A stretch of 64,000 nt of DNA from Candidatus Sedimenticola sp. (ex Thyasira tokunagai) (GTDB taxonomy: Bacteria; Pseudomonadota; Gammaproteobacteria; Chromatiales; Chromatiaceae): the NCBI GenBank assembly GCA_037318855.1, contig CP134874.1:1240598-1304597 (forward strand). Direction: 5' to 3'. Below the pieces are notes generated by a model. The model ran no database searches and had not been told where the DNA came from. It saw only the letters and a program-made list of their open reading frames with translations. Made by a program: the position numbers and the translations under genes. The first letter of the stretch is position 1; each line of letters opens with the position of its first letter. Shown one piece after another: positions 44,681 through 54,197 of the stretch.

Positions 44681-45322
44681 ATGTCTTTTATACGACGTTA
44701 CCTGATAGCCGGGCTGTTGGTATGGGTTCCCTTGGGCATCACCCTGTTGGTGGTGCGCCTGTTGGTCAGGTGGATGGACGGCACGCTGCAGCTGATTCCT
44801 CAACCCTATCGCCCTGAGAGTCTCTTTGGTTTTAGCATCCCCGGTCTAGGGGTGGTGCTCTCCGTCCTGGTGGTGTTTGTTACCGGCGTCTTAGTCGCCA
44901 ACCTCTTTGGCCGTTCACTGATCAATATTTGGGAGCGCCTGCTGGCGCGTATTCCTCTGGTACGCTCCATCTACTCTGGGGCTAAGCAGTTGGCAGAGAC
45001 CATGTTCTCTGAGTCAGGGCAGTCATTCCGCAAAGTACTGCTGGTGGAGTTTCCACGGCCCGGTCTCTGGACTCTCGCTTTTCTCACCGGTACCGATGTG
45101 GGAGAGGCTCAGCAGAAAACCGGCCGGGATGTGATCAATGTCTATATCCCGACGACACCCAATCCCACCGGCGGATATTTCGTCATGGTACCCCGTGAAG
45201 ATGTTGTGGAACTCGATATGAGCGTCGATGATGGGCTAAAAATGCTGATGTCGATGGGGGCAGTGGTGCCCGATGCAAGAAAACTCGACGAGGAACTTGC
45301 GCCGCAAGAGGCTAAAACGTAA
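44681..45322 (+). CDS. DUF502 membrane protein
   Basis: The 213-residue protein has two N-terminal membrane helices ([19 protein letters not shown] and [23 protein letters not shown]) and the DUF502 signatures [15 protein letters not shown] and [16 protein letters not shown]. Biochemical function is unknown. The order fmdB-DUF502-aspS is widespread in gammaproteobacteria. Confidence 0.88.
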   Translation: MSFIRRYLIAGLLVWVPLGITLLVVRLLVRWMDGTLQLIPQPYRPESLFGFSIPGLGVVLSVLVVFVTGVLVANLFGRSLINIWERLLARIPLVRSIYSGAKQLAETMFSESGQSFRKVLLVEFPRPGLWTLAFLTGTDVGEAQQKTGRDVINVYIPTTPNPTGGYFVMVPREDVVELDMSVDDGLKMLMSMGAVVPDARKLDEELAPQEAKT

Positions 45323-45380
45323 CATTCCCGCTTTTCATCGGTGCTCTTTCCGATACGCTCAACAAAATGGAACAAGTTTC

Positions 45381-47171
45381 ATGCGCACTCACTATTGCGG
45401 ACATCTGAATGCCTCTCATATAGACCAAGAGGTTGAGATCACCGGTTGGGTTCATCGTCGTCGCGACCACGGCGGTGTGATCTTTATCGACCTGCGGGAC
45501 CGTGAGGGTCTGGTGCAGGTGGTCTATGATCCCGACCGGGCGGAAATTTTTGCCATTGCCGAGCAGGTGCGCAATGAGTTCGTGCTGCGTGTTAAGGGGC
45601 GAGTGCGTGGACGACCTGATGGTAGCGTCAATTCGGACCTTTCCACCGGTGAGATCGAGATTCTTGGTCTCGAACTTGAAGTACTGAATCAGTCCGAAAC
45701 CCCTCCTTTCCAGTTGGATGAGCATGAGAATGTCTCCGAGGAAGTGCGTCTGCGCTATCGCTACGTTGATCTGCGTCGTCCGGAGATGCAGCAACGTATT
45801 CGTCTGCGTGCTGCCGTGACCCGCGCTCTGCGCAACTATCTTGATGATAACGGCTTTCTCGATATCGAAACACCGATGCTGACCAAAGCGACCCCTGAGG
45901 GGGCTCGTGATTATCTGGTGCCTTCACGCACCCACCCGGGGCACTTCTTTGCACTACCCCAGTCACCTCAGCTGTTCAAGCAATTACTGATGATGTCGGG
46001 CATGGATCGCTACTACCAGGTAGTGCGTTGCTTCCGTGATGAGGATCTGCGTGCCGATCGCCAGCCGGAATTCACCCAGCTTGATGTCGAAGCCTCTTTT
46101 ATTGAGGAAGAAGACATCATGGGGCTGATGGAGGAGATGATCCGCCAGGTGGTGAAACAGGTGCTGGGTGACGACCTTCCCAATCCTTTTCCGCGTATGA
46201 GCTATCAGGAAGCGGTTCATCGCTTCGGTACCGACCGCCCGGACCTCCGTTGTGCCATGGAGTTAGTGGATGTGGGCGACCTGATGGAAGGCGTCGAATT
46301 CAAAGTTTTCTCTGGTCCCGCCAAGGATCCTAAAGGTCGAGTCGCAGCCCTGTGTCTGTCCAAGGGGTGTGAGCTTAGCCGTAAAGAGATCGATGGCTAT
46401 ACCAAATTTGTCGGCATCTACGGTGCCAAGGGCCTTGCCTATATCAAGGTTAACGAAGTGGCCAAAGGGCGTGAGGGTCTGCAGTCTCCAATTCTCAAGT
46501 TCCTGCCGGATGACGCCGTGGATGAGATCCTGAAACGGACAGGTGCGGAAGATGGTGATCTGATTTTCTTTGGTGCTGATAGGGCAAACATCGTTAACGA
46601 AGCCTTGGGTGCCCTGCGTGTCAAACTGGCTGAAGACCGCGGTTTGATGGAAGATACTTGGCATCCCGTATGGATTGTTGATTTCCCAATGTTCGAGTGG
46701 GATGACCACCTCGGGCGCTGGAACGCCCTCCATCACCCCTTTACCTCCCCCAAGGATGATCAGCTGGAACTGCTCAATAGTGATCCAGGTGCTTGCCTCT
46801 CCCGTGCCTATGATATGGTGATCAACGGTAGCGAGGTGGGTGGTGGCTCCATACGTATCCATCGTCCGGAGGTACAGGAGCAGGTATTCCGCCTACTTGG
46901 TATCGGTGAGGAAGAGGCTCAGGAAAAGTTCGGCTTCCTTCTTGAAGCGCTTAAGTACGGTTGTCCTCCCCATGGAGGTCTCGCCTTCGGTCTTGATCGG
47001 CTGGTGATGTTGCTGGTTGGCGCCGACTCCATTCGCGAGGTGATGGCCTTCCCAAAAACTCAGACTGCGGCCTGTATGCTCACATCAGCTCCTTCCAAGG
47101 TGGATTCCGGGCAGCTGCGTGAACTCTCCATCAAGGTACGGCAGCCTCAGAGTGAAGAGAAGAAAGGATAA
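45381..47171 (+). CDS. aspS: Aspartyl-tRNA synthetase
   Basis: ATG 45381 gives 596 residues ([18 protein letters not shown]), the normal bacterial size; the frame is open upstream to 45273 but the extra part is not conserved. An OB-fold ([19 protein letters not shown]), class II motif 2 ([18 protein letters not shown]), a bacterial GAD insert and motif 3 ([14 protein letters not shown]) are visible. It charges tRNA-Asp. A strong terminator follows. Confidence 0.96.
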   Translation: MRTHYCGHLNASHIDQEVEITGWVHRRRDHGGVIFIDLRDREGLVQVVYDPDRAEIFAIAEQVRNEFVLRVKGRVRGRPDGSVNSDLSTGEIEILGLELEVLNQSETPPFQLDEHENVSEEVRLRYRYVDLRRPEMQQRIRLRAAVTRALRNYLDDNGFLDIETPMLTKATPEGARDYLVPSRTHPGHFFALPQSPQLFKQLLMMSGMDRYYQVVRCFRDEDLRADRQPEFTQLDVEASFIEEEDIMGLMEEMIRQVVKQVLGDDLPNPFPRMSYQEAVHRFGTDRPDLRCAMELVDVGDLMEGVEFKVFSGPAKDPKGRVAALCLSKGCELSRKEIDGYTKFVGIYGAKGLAYIKVNEVAKGREGLQSPILKFLPDDAVDEILKRTGAEDGDLIFFGADRANIVNEALGALRVKLAEDRGLMEDTWHPVWIVDFPMFEWDDHLGRWNALHHPFTSPKDDQLELLNSDPGACLSRAYDMVINGSEVGGGSIRIHRPEVQEQVFRLLGIGEEEAQEKFGFLLEALKYGCPPHGGLAFGLDRLVMLLVGADSIREVMAFPKTQTAACMLTSAPSKVDSGQLRELSIKVRQPQSEEKKG

Positions 47172-47195
47172 CTCTTGCTTGAGCCCGGAACTGAA

Positions 47196-47226
47196 AACCC
47201 GCACTTATCGAGTGCGGGTTTTTTTA
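47196..47226 (+). terminator. Intrinsic terminator of aspS
   Basis: AACCCGCACT and AGTGCGGGTT form a perfect 10-base stem with a 5-base loop and a run of T residues, 25 bases after the aspS stop. Confidence 0.92.
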
Positions 47227-47488
47227 GGCATGCACCCCCATCTCAAACTTTAGGGAGACTCTGATCAAGTCATGATTGCTTTAAGCGGGCTAAAATTGCC
47301 CCAATTCGCTTCGAAGATCGCAGCAATAGAGTGGCTATTACCGCTCACTTCGAAACAAATTGGAACAATTTTATCTCAGCCTAAACCTAACCAGACTTAA
47401 TCAGAGGCTCCCTGGTGAGATGACTGCGACGTCATTGTGCAATCGGGTATAATCTATTCATCACTTTTCTGATACAAGGCAAATCAAT
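47227..47488. other. Intergenic region
   Basis: About 260 bases with no gene. Two related blocks face each other (AATTGCCCCAATTCGCTTCG near 47295 and CTTCGAAACAAATTGGAACA near 47349), an imperfect inverted repeat of unknown role. Confidence 0.35.
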
Positions 47489-47908
47489 ATGGCATCAAGA
47501 TCATTCAATGGCAGCAGTTTTCTGTTGCGCTTCTTGCTGGCGATGGTGGTTGTTTTCTGTACCTATAATCCAGAAGGGGTCTCTTACTACCACTGGGCTC
47601 TGACCGATTTCGGTAGTATCTCTATCCTCAAAGCATTTATCGGTGTGGTGTTATTGATCGGTTGGGTCATCCTTGTACGAGCGACAATCGGCTCCCTGGG
47701 GATTATCGGCGTTGTATTGGCCGGTGCTTTTTTTGGCCTGCTGATCTGGTTGCTTATCGACTTGGTAGGTCTCGATCCCGCCAATATGAAAGTCATCAGC
47801 TATATCATCGAGGTGGTACTGGTGGGTGTACTTAGTGCCGGCGTCTCCTGGTCTCATATCCGCCGGCGGATGTCCGGTCAGATAGATATGGATGATGTTG
47901 AGGATTGA
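47489..47908 (+). CDS. Four-helix membrane protein (DUF6524-like)
   Basis: The 139-residue protein has four hydrophobic helices (FLLRFLLAMVVVFCTYNP, ILKAFIGVVLLIGWVILV, GIIGVVLAGAFFGLLIWLLI and ISYIIEVVLVGVLSAGVSW) and an acidic tail. The NPEGVSYYHW segment after helix 1 is conserved in small uncharacterised inner-membrane proteins. Function unknown. Confidence 0.75.
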   Translation: MASRSFNGSSFLLRFLLAMVVVFCTYNPEGVSYYHWALTDFGSISILKAFIGVVLLIGWVILVRATIGSLGIIGVVLAGAFFGLLIWLLIDLVGLDPANMKVISYIIEVVLVGVLSAGVSWSHIRRRMSGQIDMDDVED

Positions 47909-47934
47909 GCCTCTGTTCAGAAACAGCGCTTGTT

Positions 47935-48035
47935 GGACGCAGAGATCGCAAAGGGAAGCAGAGTGCGCAGAGGTTGCTGCTGAAAATTAAAGCACTACTC
48001 TGCGATCTCTGCGCTTCTCAGTGTTCTCTGCGTCC
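47935..48035. repeat. Fold-back of GGACGCAGAGA type
   Basis: GGACGCAGAGA at the left end is the exact inverse of TCTCTGCGTCC at the right; internal CAGAG/CTCTG blocks continue the symmetry. It lies between convergent genes and may act as a terminator-like hairpin. Same family as 35655-36061. Confidence 0.6.
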
Positions 48036-48041
48036 CGCTTT

Positions 48042-49445
48042 TTACAACGCATCCGATGCGTAATCTGCCAGCCGTGAACGCTCACCGCGCAGCAGGGTGA
48101 TATGGCCGCTGTGCTCCCACTCTTTGAAGCGGTCAACCGCATAGGTGAGACCGGATGTGGTCTCAGTCAGGTAGGGCGTATCGATCTGTGAGACGTTGCC
48201 CAGGCAGACGATCTTGGTACCCGGCCCTGCACGAGTAATCAGGGTTTTCATCTGTTTCGAGGTGAGGTTTTGCGCCTCATCAAGGATGATGAACTTGTTG
48301 AGGAAGGTGCGCCCACGCATGAAGTTGAGAGAGTGGATGCGGATACGTGAGCGCAATAGGTCATCTGTGGCGGCACGTCCCCATTCGCCTCCTTCCGTTT
48401 GGGTCAGTACCTCCAGGTTATCCATCAAAGCACCCATCCAGGGCGTCATCTTCTCCTCTTCTGTCCCTGGCAGGAAGCCGATATCTTCACCCACGGGTAC
48501 GGTGACACGGGTCATGATGATCTCCCGGTAGATGTTCTGGTCCAGGGTCTGGGCAAGTCCTGCAGCCAGAGCGAGGAGCGTTTTACCGGTTCCCGCCGAT
48601 CCCAACAGGGAGACAAAGTCGATCTCTGGGTCCATCAGCATGTTGAGAGCAAAGTTCTGTTCGCGGTTGCGGGCGGAGATCCCCCACACGGAGTGCTTCT
48701 GCTGACGGTAGTCGTTGGCGAGCTCGATAATGGCATCGCTACCATCGATTCGTCGGACCATCGCTTCAAAACCGCTCTCACCCTCCATTAAAAGACACTC
48801 GTTGGCGTACCACTCCTCTGCATCCGGGCCACTTACCCGGTAGAAAGTACGGCCCTCCTCCTGCCAGGAATCGAGATCTTTACTGTGGCTCTCCCAAAAA
48901 TCTTCCGGCAATACGGATTCACCACTGTAGAGCAGTGCGACATCGTCCAGTACTTGGTCGTTGTAGTAGTCTTCTGAGCAGATTCCCAGTACTGCTGCCT
49001 TGATACGTAGGTTGATATCCTTGGAAATAAGGATGACATCCGACTCTGGATGTTCGTTTTGCAGGGCAATAGCGATGCCCAAAATATTATTGTCCGGTAT
49101 GTTCCCTGGTAGGGTCTCGGGGAGCAGTTGCCCCAGCGTCTTGGTTTGGAAGAAGAGGCGGCCATGTTCAGCGGTGTTGTTGGCTTTTCCGTTGCCTGGT
49201 GCAGGAAGCGGAAGGCCGGCATCGATAGCCTTCTTGCCGGCATCAGACATTAACTCATCAAGAAAGCGGGAGGTTTGGCGTACGTTGCGTGCAACTTCCG
49301 ACATGCCTTTTTTTGACCTGTCCAACTCTTCCAGAACCACCATCGGGATAAAGACATCGTGTTCTTGAAAGCGGAAGATCGAGGTAGGATCATGCATCAA
49401 TACGTTGGTGTCGAGGATGTATATTCGGCCCTTGTTATCATTCAT
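48042..49445 (-). CDS. PIN-PhoH family protein
   Basis: ATG 49445 gives 467 residues; the longer frame adds 12. The N-terminal PIN domain (IYILDTNVLMHDP, with acidic residues at EELD and later DNNILG) is a nuclease-type fold. The C-terminal PhoH ATPase has Walker A LGSAGTGKTLLALAAG and Walker B KFIILDEAQN. Family members are linked to RNA unwinding and decay. Monocistronic. Confidence 0.92.
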   Translation of the reverse strand: MNDNKGRIYILDTNVLMHDPTSIFRFQEHDVFIPMVVLEELDRSKKGMSEVARNVRQTSRFLDELMSDAGKKAIDAGLPLPAPGNGKANNTAEHGRLFFQTKTLGQLLPETLPGNIPDNNILGIAIALQNEHPESDVILISKDINLRIKAAVLGICSEDYYNDQVLDDVALLYSGESVLPEDFWESHSKDLDSWQEEGRTFYRVSGPDAEEWYANECLLMEGESGFEAMVRRIDGSDAIIELANDYRQQKHSVWGISARNREQNFALNMLMDPEIDFVSLLGSAGTGKTLLALAAGLAQTLDQNIYREIIMTRVTVPVGEDIGFLPGTEEEKMTPWMGALMDNLEVLTQTEGGEWGRAATDDLLRSRIRIHSLNFMRGRTFLNKFIILDEAQNLTSKQMKTLITRAGPGTKIVCLGNVSQIDTPYLTETTSGLTYAVDRFKEWEHSGHITLLRGERSRLADYASDAL

Positions 49446-49785
49446 TACTACTAAATCCTGAGGATTGGGGCTGTACCCCATTGTTATTATGATTAATGGT
49501 TGTGTACAAAACTACTGTTCCACGCAGTTTATTCATACGCGGATAGTGAGCAATGTTCCCTCCCTATCGCCCCGAGGGCGGGGCTCCTACACGCGCTTAT
49601 CCAGAAGGGCATTGCCCCCCTTGTGGGAGCGGCTCCCTCGCCGCGATGAACGCCGCACATTCTCTACCATATGGCATGATGCCGGCTTTATACCATTGCC
49701 TGGAATCAACTGCAGTCAGAGCACCATAAGCGTGGAACAGTAAGATAGTATAGAGCCACTTTATGATTTTGTAGGGAGGCTGTTA
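49446..49785. other. Intergenic region with REP-like elements
   Basis: About 340 bases between two minus-strand genes. It contains a facing pair of REP-like units at 49568-49591 and 49623-49650; the remainder shows nothing recognisable. Confidence 0.5.
49568..49650. repeat. REP-like pair upstream of the phoH gene
   Basis: CGCCCCGAGGGCGGGGCTCC with TACA (left) faces GTGGGAGCGGCTCCCTCGCC with GCGATGAA (right). The edges match the GTAGGAGC family with more divergence. Confidence 0.6.
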
Positions 49786-50268
49786 TCAGCTGCCCGATCT
49801 CTTCAATGCCCTGACAGCGTCAAGTACCTCTTCGATATGTCCCTTAACCTTCACCTTTCGCCACTCCCGGCGCAAGACGCCGTCAGCGCCGATGAGGAAA
49901 GTGCTGCGCTCAATGCCCCGCACTTGTTTGCCGTACATGTTCTTCATCTTGATGACATCGAAGGTGTTGCACAGCGCTTCATCTGGATCTGATAGCAGAT
50001 CGAATGGAAATTCCTGCTTGGCCTTGAAGTTCTCCTGTGCTTTTATCTTGTCTCTAGAGGCACCCAGGATGGTGCAGGAGTTACGGCGAAACTTGGCAAT
50101 CGCCTGACTGAAGTCTCGGCCCTCCAGAGTACAGCCCGGTGTGCTTGCCTTCGGGTAGAAATAGAGTACAAGGATTTTGCCGCGATAATCCGACAGTTTT
50201 ATCTGTTTGTCGCCGGTCGCCTGCAGTTCAAGATCTGGAATTTTTTTATCGATGGTTACTTGAGTCAT
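49786..50268 (-). CDS. bcp: Thioredoxin-dependent peroxiredoxin (Bcp/PrxQ)
   Basis: ATG 50268 gives 160 residues (MTQVTIDKKIPDLELQATGD). The peroxidatic cysteine is in YPKASTPGCTLEGRDF. The resolving cysteine five residues later, found in E. coli Bcp, is absent (LEGRD); another Cys lies about 18 residues on (RNSCTILGASRD). It reduces hydroperoxides in the cytosol. It follows gcvR by 7 bases, as in E. coli. Confidence 0.94.
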   Translation of the reverse strand: MTQVTIDKKIPDLELQATGDKQIKLSDYRGKILVLYFYPKASTPGCTLEGRDFSQAIAKFRRNSCTILGASRDKIKAQENFKAKQEFPFDLLSDPDEALCNTFDVIKMKNMYGKQVRGIERSTFLIGADGVLRREWRKVKVKGHIEEVLDAVRALKRSGS

Positions 50269-50275
50269 TGATGTT

Positions 50276-50812
50276 TCAGCCCTTTTCCGGTTCAAGGACG
50301 GCGTCCAGGTTCAGTGAGTCACAAAACTCCATGAATTCGTCTCGCAAAGCAGCGATATGTACATCTGAGGGGATACCGACGCTCATGTGAACGGCAAACA
50401 TTGGCGTGCCCGTATGGGCGGCGGCATAACTGCTGGTCAGAAGATCCTCGATATTGATATTTCTTTTTGAAAAGAAACCGGCCAGGTGGTGAACGATGCC
50501 GGGATTATCCAGTGCGACAACCTCCACACAGTAGGGCAGTTGGTTTTTTGCAGTTTTACGTTCAGCGGTACGTTTGACCGTGATGGTGAGCTTCAACTGT
50601 TGCTCAAGAGCGGTAACTGCATCCTCCAGCTTTGCCAGCGTGTTCCAGTTTCCCTCAACCAGAAGCAGAATAGCAAACTCCCCTCCCAGTACTGTCATTC
50701 GGCTATCGGCAATATTACAGTCACTCTCAAGTATGACTTTTGACAGGTCATCCACAATACCCGGGCGGTCTTTGCCGAGAGCGGAAATTACCAGGTAGTT
50801 TTTACTAGACAT
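50276..50812 (-). CDS. gcvR: Glycine cleavage system regulator GcvR-like ACT protein
   Basis: ATG 50812 gives 178 residues. Two ACT domains are visible: YLVISALGKDRPGIVDDLSKV and CVEVVALDNPGIVHHLAGFF, the latter followed by NINIEDLLTSSY. GcvR represses gcv genes through GcvA in enterics; the partner is not in this window. Location divergent to dapA and next to bcp matches E. coli. Confidence 0.9.
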   Translation of the reverse strand: MSSKNYLVISALGKDRPGIVDDLSKVILESDCNIADSRMTVLGGEFAILLLVEGNWNTLAKLEDAVTALEQQLKLTITVKRTAERKTAKNQLPYCVEVVALDNPGIVHHLAGFFSKRNINIEDLLTSSYAAAHTGTPMFAVHMSVGIPSDVHIAALRDEFMEFCDSLNLDAVLEPEKG

Positions 50813-51269
50813 CAGTGCAGGGTGCTCCTCGCTATACGGTAACATAAGAATCGCAGGAGTTGCTGTTGGTTCCTATGGGCTCATGGGCCGGTATTTGTTG
50901 AGTAAGAGTGTAGCGCTCATCGCGCCTCCTTGTCTCCCCTTCTCGCAGTGCTTAAACCTAGATTCCGTAGTTGACCGCTCCATTCTGAGGATTAGTTGCT
51001 GATATGAGGACCATTGATATCAATTTACGCTTTCACCTGCCGGATGAACCACGCTACGGGGTGAATTGCACGCCTCACCCCGTCCAACTGCGGATTCTAG
51101 GTTAAATTGGAAAATACCGGCAATTATCTCGGTTGAGCTTGGGGGTGAAGAGGTAGAGCGCTGTTTTTGTGGGTATATGCCTGGGCTATTTGGCTGGGTT
51201 CCCTTGTCAGGGTATTGGCCGGCGATTTAGAATAGGCAATTCAGTCTATGTAAAATGTGGAGTTCACAG
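50813..51269. other. Intergenic region between gcvR and dapA
   Basis: About 457 bases containing MITE copy 2 (50957-51101). The remaining 170 bases before dapA have a T/G-rich stretch with no clear promoter. Confidence 0.5.
50957..51101. mobile_element. MITE copy 2, 145 bp
   Basis: Ends CCTAGATTCCGTAGTTG and, inverted, CCTAGAATCCGCAGTTG are flanked by the 5-base direct repeat TTAAA (50952-50956 and 51102-51106). It matches both ends of copy 1 (for example GACCGCTCCATTCTGAGG and CTACGGGGTGAATTGCACG) but lacks about 90 internal bases. Confidence 0.85.
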
Positions 51270-52145
51270 ATGTTTCAAGGCAGCTTTGTTGCGCTGGTTT
51301 CGCCGATGTTCGAGGATGGCAGCCTCGATGAGGCGAGCTTGCGTTCGCTGATCGATTGGCATGTGGAGCAGGGAACTGCCGGCATTGTTGCTGTGGGCAC
51401 CACCGGTGAGTCCGCTACCCTGGATGAAAAAGAGCACTGCCATGCCATTCGCCGGATTGTTGAATTTACCGACGGCCGCCTCCCTGTGATCGCCGGTACC
51501 GGCGCCAACTCCACAACCGAGGCGATTAGTCTCACCCGCTGTGCCAAGGATGCGGGCGCCGATGCTGCGCTACTGGTGACACCCTACTACAACAAGCCGA
51601 CTCAGGAGGGTCTCTACCTCCACCACAAAGCGGTTGCCGAAGCGGTGGATTTGCCGCAGATGCTCTACAATGTGCCGGGCAGAACTGCCTGCGATATGCT
51701 GCCTGAGACGATTGGCCGCCTGGCAAAGATCTCTAATATCTTTGGTGTCAAGGAGGCGACCGGTGATCTACAGCGAGTGTCGCAGATAAGGGCGCTCTGT
51801 GGTGAGGAATTTGATATCTTTAGTGGTGACGATGCCACTTCACGAGAGCTGATCTTTGCCGGAGGGCAGGGAACAATTTCGGTGACCGCCAATATTGCAC
51901 CCGCTGCCGTGAGTCGGATGATGGCTGCGGCCCTGGCGGGGGATGCGGGGCAGGCTGAGGAGATTGATAAGCAGATTGAGGTGTTACACCGGGATCTATT
52001 CCTGGAGTCGAACCCCATTCCGGTAAAATGGGCACTCTGTGAGATGGGTCGGATACCTAAGGGAATTCGGCTGCCGCTGACCTGGTTTGCCGAGAAGCAC
52101 CAGGAAACCCTGCGCGGCGCTATGCAGCAAGCCGGTCTGCTCTGA
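51270..52145 (+). CDS. dapA: 4-hydroxy-tetrahydrodipicolinate synthase
   Basis: DapA condenses pyruvate with aspartate semialdehyde at the start of lysine and diaminopimelate synthesis. ATG 51270 gives 291 residues. Signatures: GTAGIVAVGTTGESATL, VTPYYNKPTQEG (catalytic Tyr), and FGVKEATGD (Schiff-base Lys). Full length. bamC follows, as in E. coli. Confidence 0.96.
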   Translation: MFQGSFVALVSPMFEDGSLDEASLRSLIDWHVEQGTAGIVAVGTTGESATLDEKEHCHAIRRIVEFTDGRLPVIAGTGANSTTEAISLTRCAKDAGADAALLVTPYYNKPTQEGLYLHHKAVAEAVDLPQMLYNVPGRTACDMLPETIGRLAKISNIFGVKEATGDLQRVSQIRALCGEEFDIFSGDDATSRELIFAGGQGTISVTANIAPAAVSRMMAAALAGDAGQAEEIDKQIEVLHRDLFLESNPIPVKWALCEMGRIPKGIRLPLTWFAEKHQETLRGAMQQAGLL

Positions 52146-52220
52146 GCCTCTCGATGAGGACTCACAACAGTCAGGCTAGCGTACTGATACAGATACGAAT
52201 TAAATAGGTTGATTACCCCA

Positions 52221-53381
52221 ATGTCCGTAAAATTTAGCAATTTACTTGTCACTCCTTTTCTGGCGGCTGTCGTTGTTGGCTGTGGCTCCATGCCCAACAC
52301 AGACGATGTGCTGCCCGACCGCAAGGTGGAGTACAAGCGTGCATCACTGTCTGGTTCCAATCTTGAGATCCCACCCGACCTGACTAAAAGCTCGATCAAT
52401 GACGCCCTTGAGATTCCAGATGCGCCTAATGCCGGCGCTACCACCCTCTCTGGGGTGATGGCGCGTGAGCAGATCCAGGGGCGGGTGGCGACCCGCACTC
52501 AGGTGATGCCGACAATCAGCGATATGGAGGTGCGCCGTGACGGTGATCAGCGCTGGTTGGTTATTCAGGGGAGCGTCGATGATGTCTGGTTCAGATCGGT
52601 CGAGTTCTGGCAGGATAACGGCATTCTCCTTGTGGAGCAGGATCCCACGATTGGCGTGATGGTGACCGATTGGCTGGAGAATAGGGAAGATATCAGCAGC
52701 GACATTGTTACCGACACTGTACGCAGAGTCTTTGATGGCATTTACTCAGCATCCACTCGTGATAAGTACCGTGTTCGTATCGAACGGGGAGCGGAGGAAA
52801 GCACTACTGAACTCTATCTGACGCACCGGGGTATGCAGGAGACAATCCTCGAAGATACCAGCGGTAAGTCGAATCGCATCGTCTGGAATCCGAGGGAAAC
52901 AGACCATGGACTGGAAGCGGAGATGCTGCGACGTTTGATGGTGCATATGGGTATTGCCGATCAACAGGCCAGCCGTTCATTGGCGCGCAAGGGTACAGTG
53001 GACAAAAACCGTTCTACATTGATTCGTAGCGCCGACCAGGTCTCTCTAAAGATAGACGAAAGTCCGTCCCGGGCATGGCGGCTGACGGGTGTCGCACTGG
53101 ATCGTGTGGGCTTTGCTGTTGAGGATCGTGATCGGAGTAAGGGGATCTATTTTGTCCGCTACAACGATCCGATGAAGGATGCGGATGAGCCCGGTCTTCT
53201 CAGCAAGCTTGCTTTCTGGAAGGATAACGACAGCAACATTGATAAGAGCAACCAATACCAGGTGAGTCTGCAGCCGGAGGGCAAGGGTACCCGTGTGGTG
53301 GTTCTCAACAAGGGCGGCGTCAGGGATAGTTCGGAGACGGCGCTACGTATTCTGACGCTGCTTAATGAGCAGATAAAATAG
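52221..53381 (+). CDS. bamC: Outer-membrane assembly lipoprotein BamC
   Basis: ATG 52221 gives 386 residues with lipobox VVVGCGS. The unstructured N-terminal segment (LEIPPDLTKS) that lies on BamD is followed by two helix-grip domains. The Bam complex inserts beta-barrel proteins. It is about 40 residues longer than the E. coli protein. Position after dapA supports the call. Confidence 0.9.
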   Translation: MSVKFSNLLVTPFLAAVVVGCGSMPNTDDVLPDRKVEYKRASLSGSNLEIPPDLTKSSINDALEIPDAPNAGATTLSGVMAREQIQGRVATRTQVMPTISDMEVRRDGDQRWLVIQGSVDDVWFRSVEFWQDNGILLVEQDPTIGVMVTDWLENREDISSDIVTDTVRRVFDGIYSASTRDKYRVRIERGAEESTTELYLTHRGMQETILEDTSGKSNRIVWNPRETDHGLEAEMLRRLMVHMGIADQQASRSLARKGTVDKNRSTLIRSADQVSLKIDESPSRAWRLTGVALDRVGFAVEDRDRSKGIYFVRYNDPMKDADEPGLLSKLAFWKDNDSNIDKSNQYQVSLQPEGKGTRVVVLNKGGVRDSSETALRILTLLNEQIK

Positions 53382-53435
53382 CCTCCCTAATTGAGTTGCT
53401 ACTCACCAGGAGCCTGATCTCAGCGGGAAGTAAGG

Positions 53436-54197
53436 GTGCGATTTACCTCACTTGGGAGCGGTAGCGGCGGTAACGCCACTCTAATTGAGAGTGGTGCGAC
53501 AAGGCTGCTTCTCGACTGTGGTTTTGCCGCCAGGGAGGTGGAGCGTCGGCTGCAGCAGGTTGGTGTGACTGCGGATACCCTGGATGGCATTCTGGTGACT
53601 CACGAGCACCAGGATCATGTTCGGGGTGTGGGCGCCTTAGCACGTCGTTACGATATTCCCGTTTGGATTACCCACGGTACTCACCGTCTCAATCGCTGTG
53701 GCCGCCTTTCTCGACTGCAACTGATCCACAGCCACCAACCGGCCTTTGCTATTGGTGATATCGAGGTACAGCCGTTCCCCGTGCCCCACGATGCCAAAGA
53801 GCCGGTTCAATATCTGTTTCGATCTGCCGATACACAACTCGGCGTGCTAACGGACTTGGGGTGTGCAACCCCCCATATTCTAGAGGTGTTGAAAGATTGT
53901 GATGCCCTGCTGCTGGAGTGTAATCACGACTCACAAATGCTGAGTGACGGCCCCTATCCTCTATCTCTTCAACGGCGGGTGAGTGGAGGGTTAGGACATC
54001 TCAGCAACCTCCAGGCTGCACAATTGTTGGCGCGCTTGGAGCATGAACGGCTGCAGCACCTGGTGGCCGCTCATCTAAGTGAAAAAAACAATCACCCTGA
54101 TAGGGTGCGGGATACGCTGTTGTCCGCTGTACCGGAGATTGAGAAACGCCTGTCGATAACTTGTCAGGATCAGGTATCCGGCTGGTTTGAAATATGA
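53436..54197 (+). CDS. MBL-fold metallohydrolase (YycJ/WalJ-like)
   Basis: GTG 53436 opens MRFTSLGSGSGGNATLIES, typical of YycJ-like proteins. The metal motif is THEHQDHVRG, with further ligands in FPVPHDAKEP and LLECNHD. The 253-residue size fits. The substrate is uncertain; relatives are implicated in DNA repair. Overlaps the next gene by 4 bases. Confidence 0.88.
   Translation: MRFTSLGSGSGGNATLIESGATRLLLDCGFAAREVERRLQQVGVTADTLDGILVTHEHQDHVRGVGALARRYDIPVWITHGTHRLNRCGRLSRLQLIHSHQPAFAIGDIEVQPFPVPHDAKEPVQYLFRSADTQLGVLTDLGCATPHILEVLKDCDALLLECNHDSQMLSDGPYPLSLQRRVSGGLGHLSNLQAAQLLARLEHERLQHLVAAHLSEKNNHPDRVRDTLLSAVPEIEKRLSITCQDQVSGWFEI

Noticed and set aside
45273..45380. Extended N-terminus for aspS
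   Set aside because: The extra 36 residues overlap the DUF502 gene end and are not like any aspartyl-tRNA synthetase; ATG 45381 gives the conserved start.
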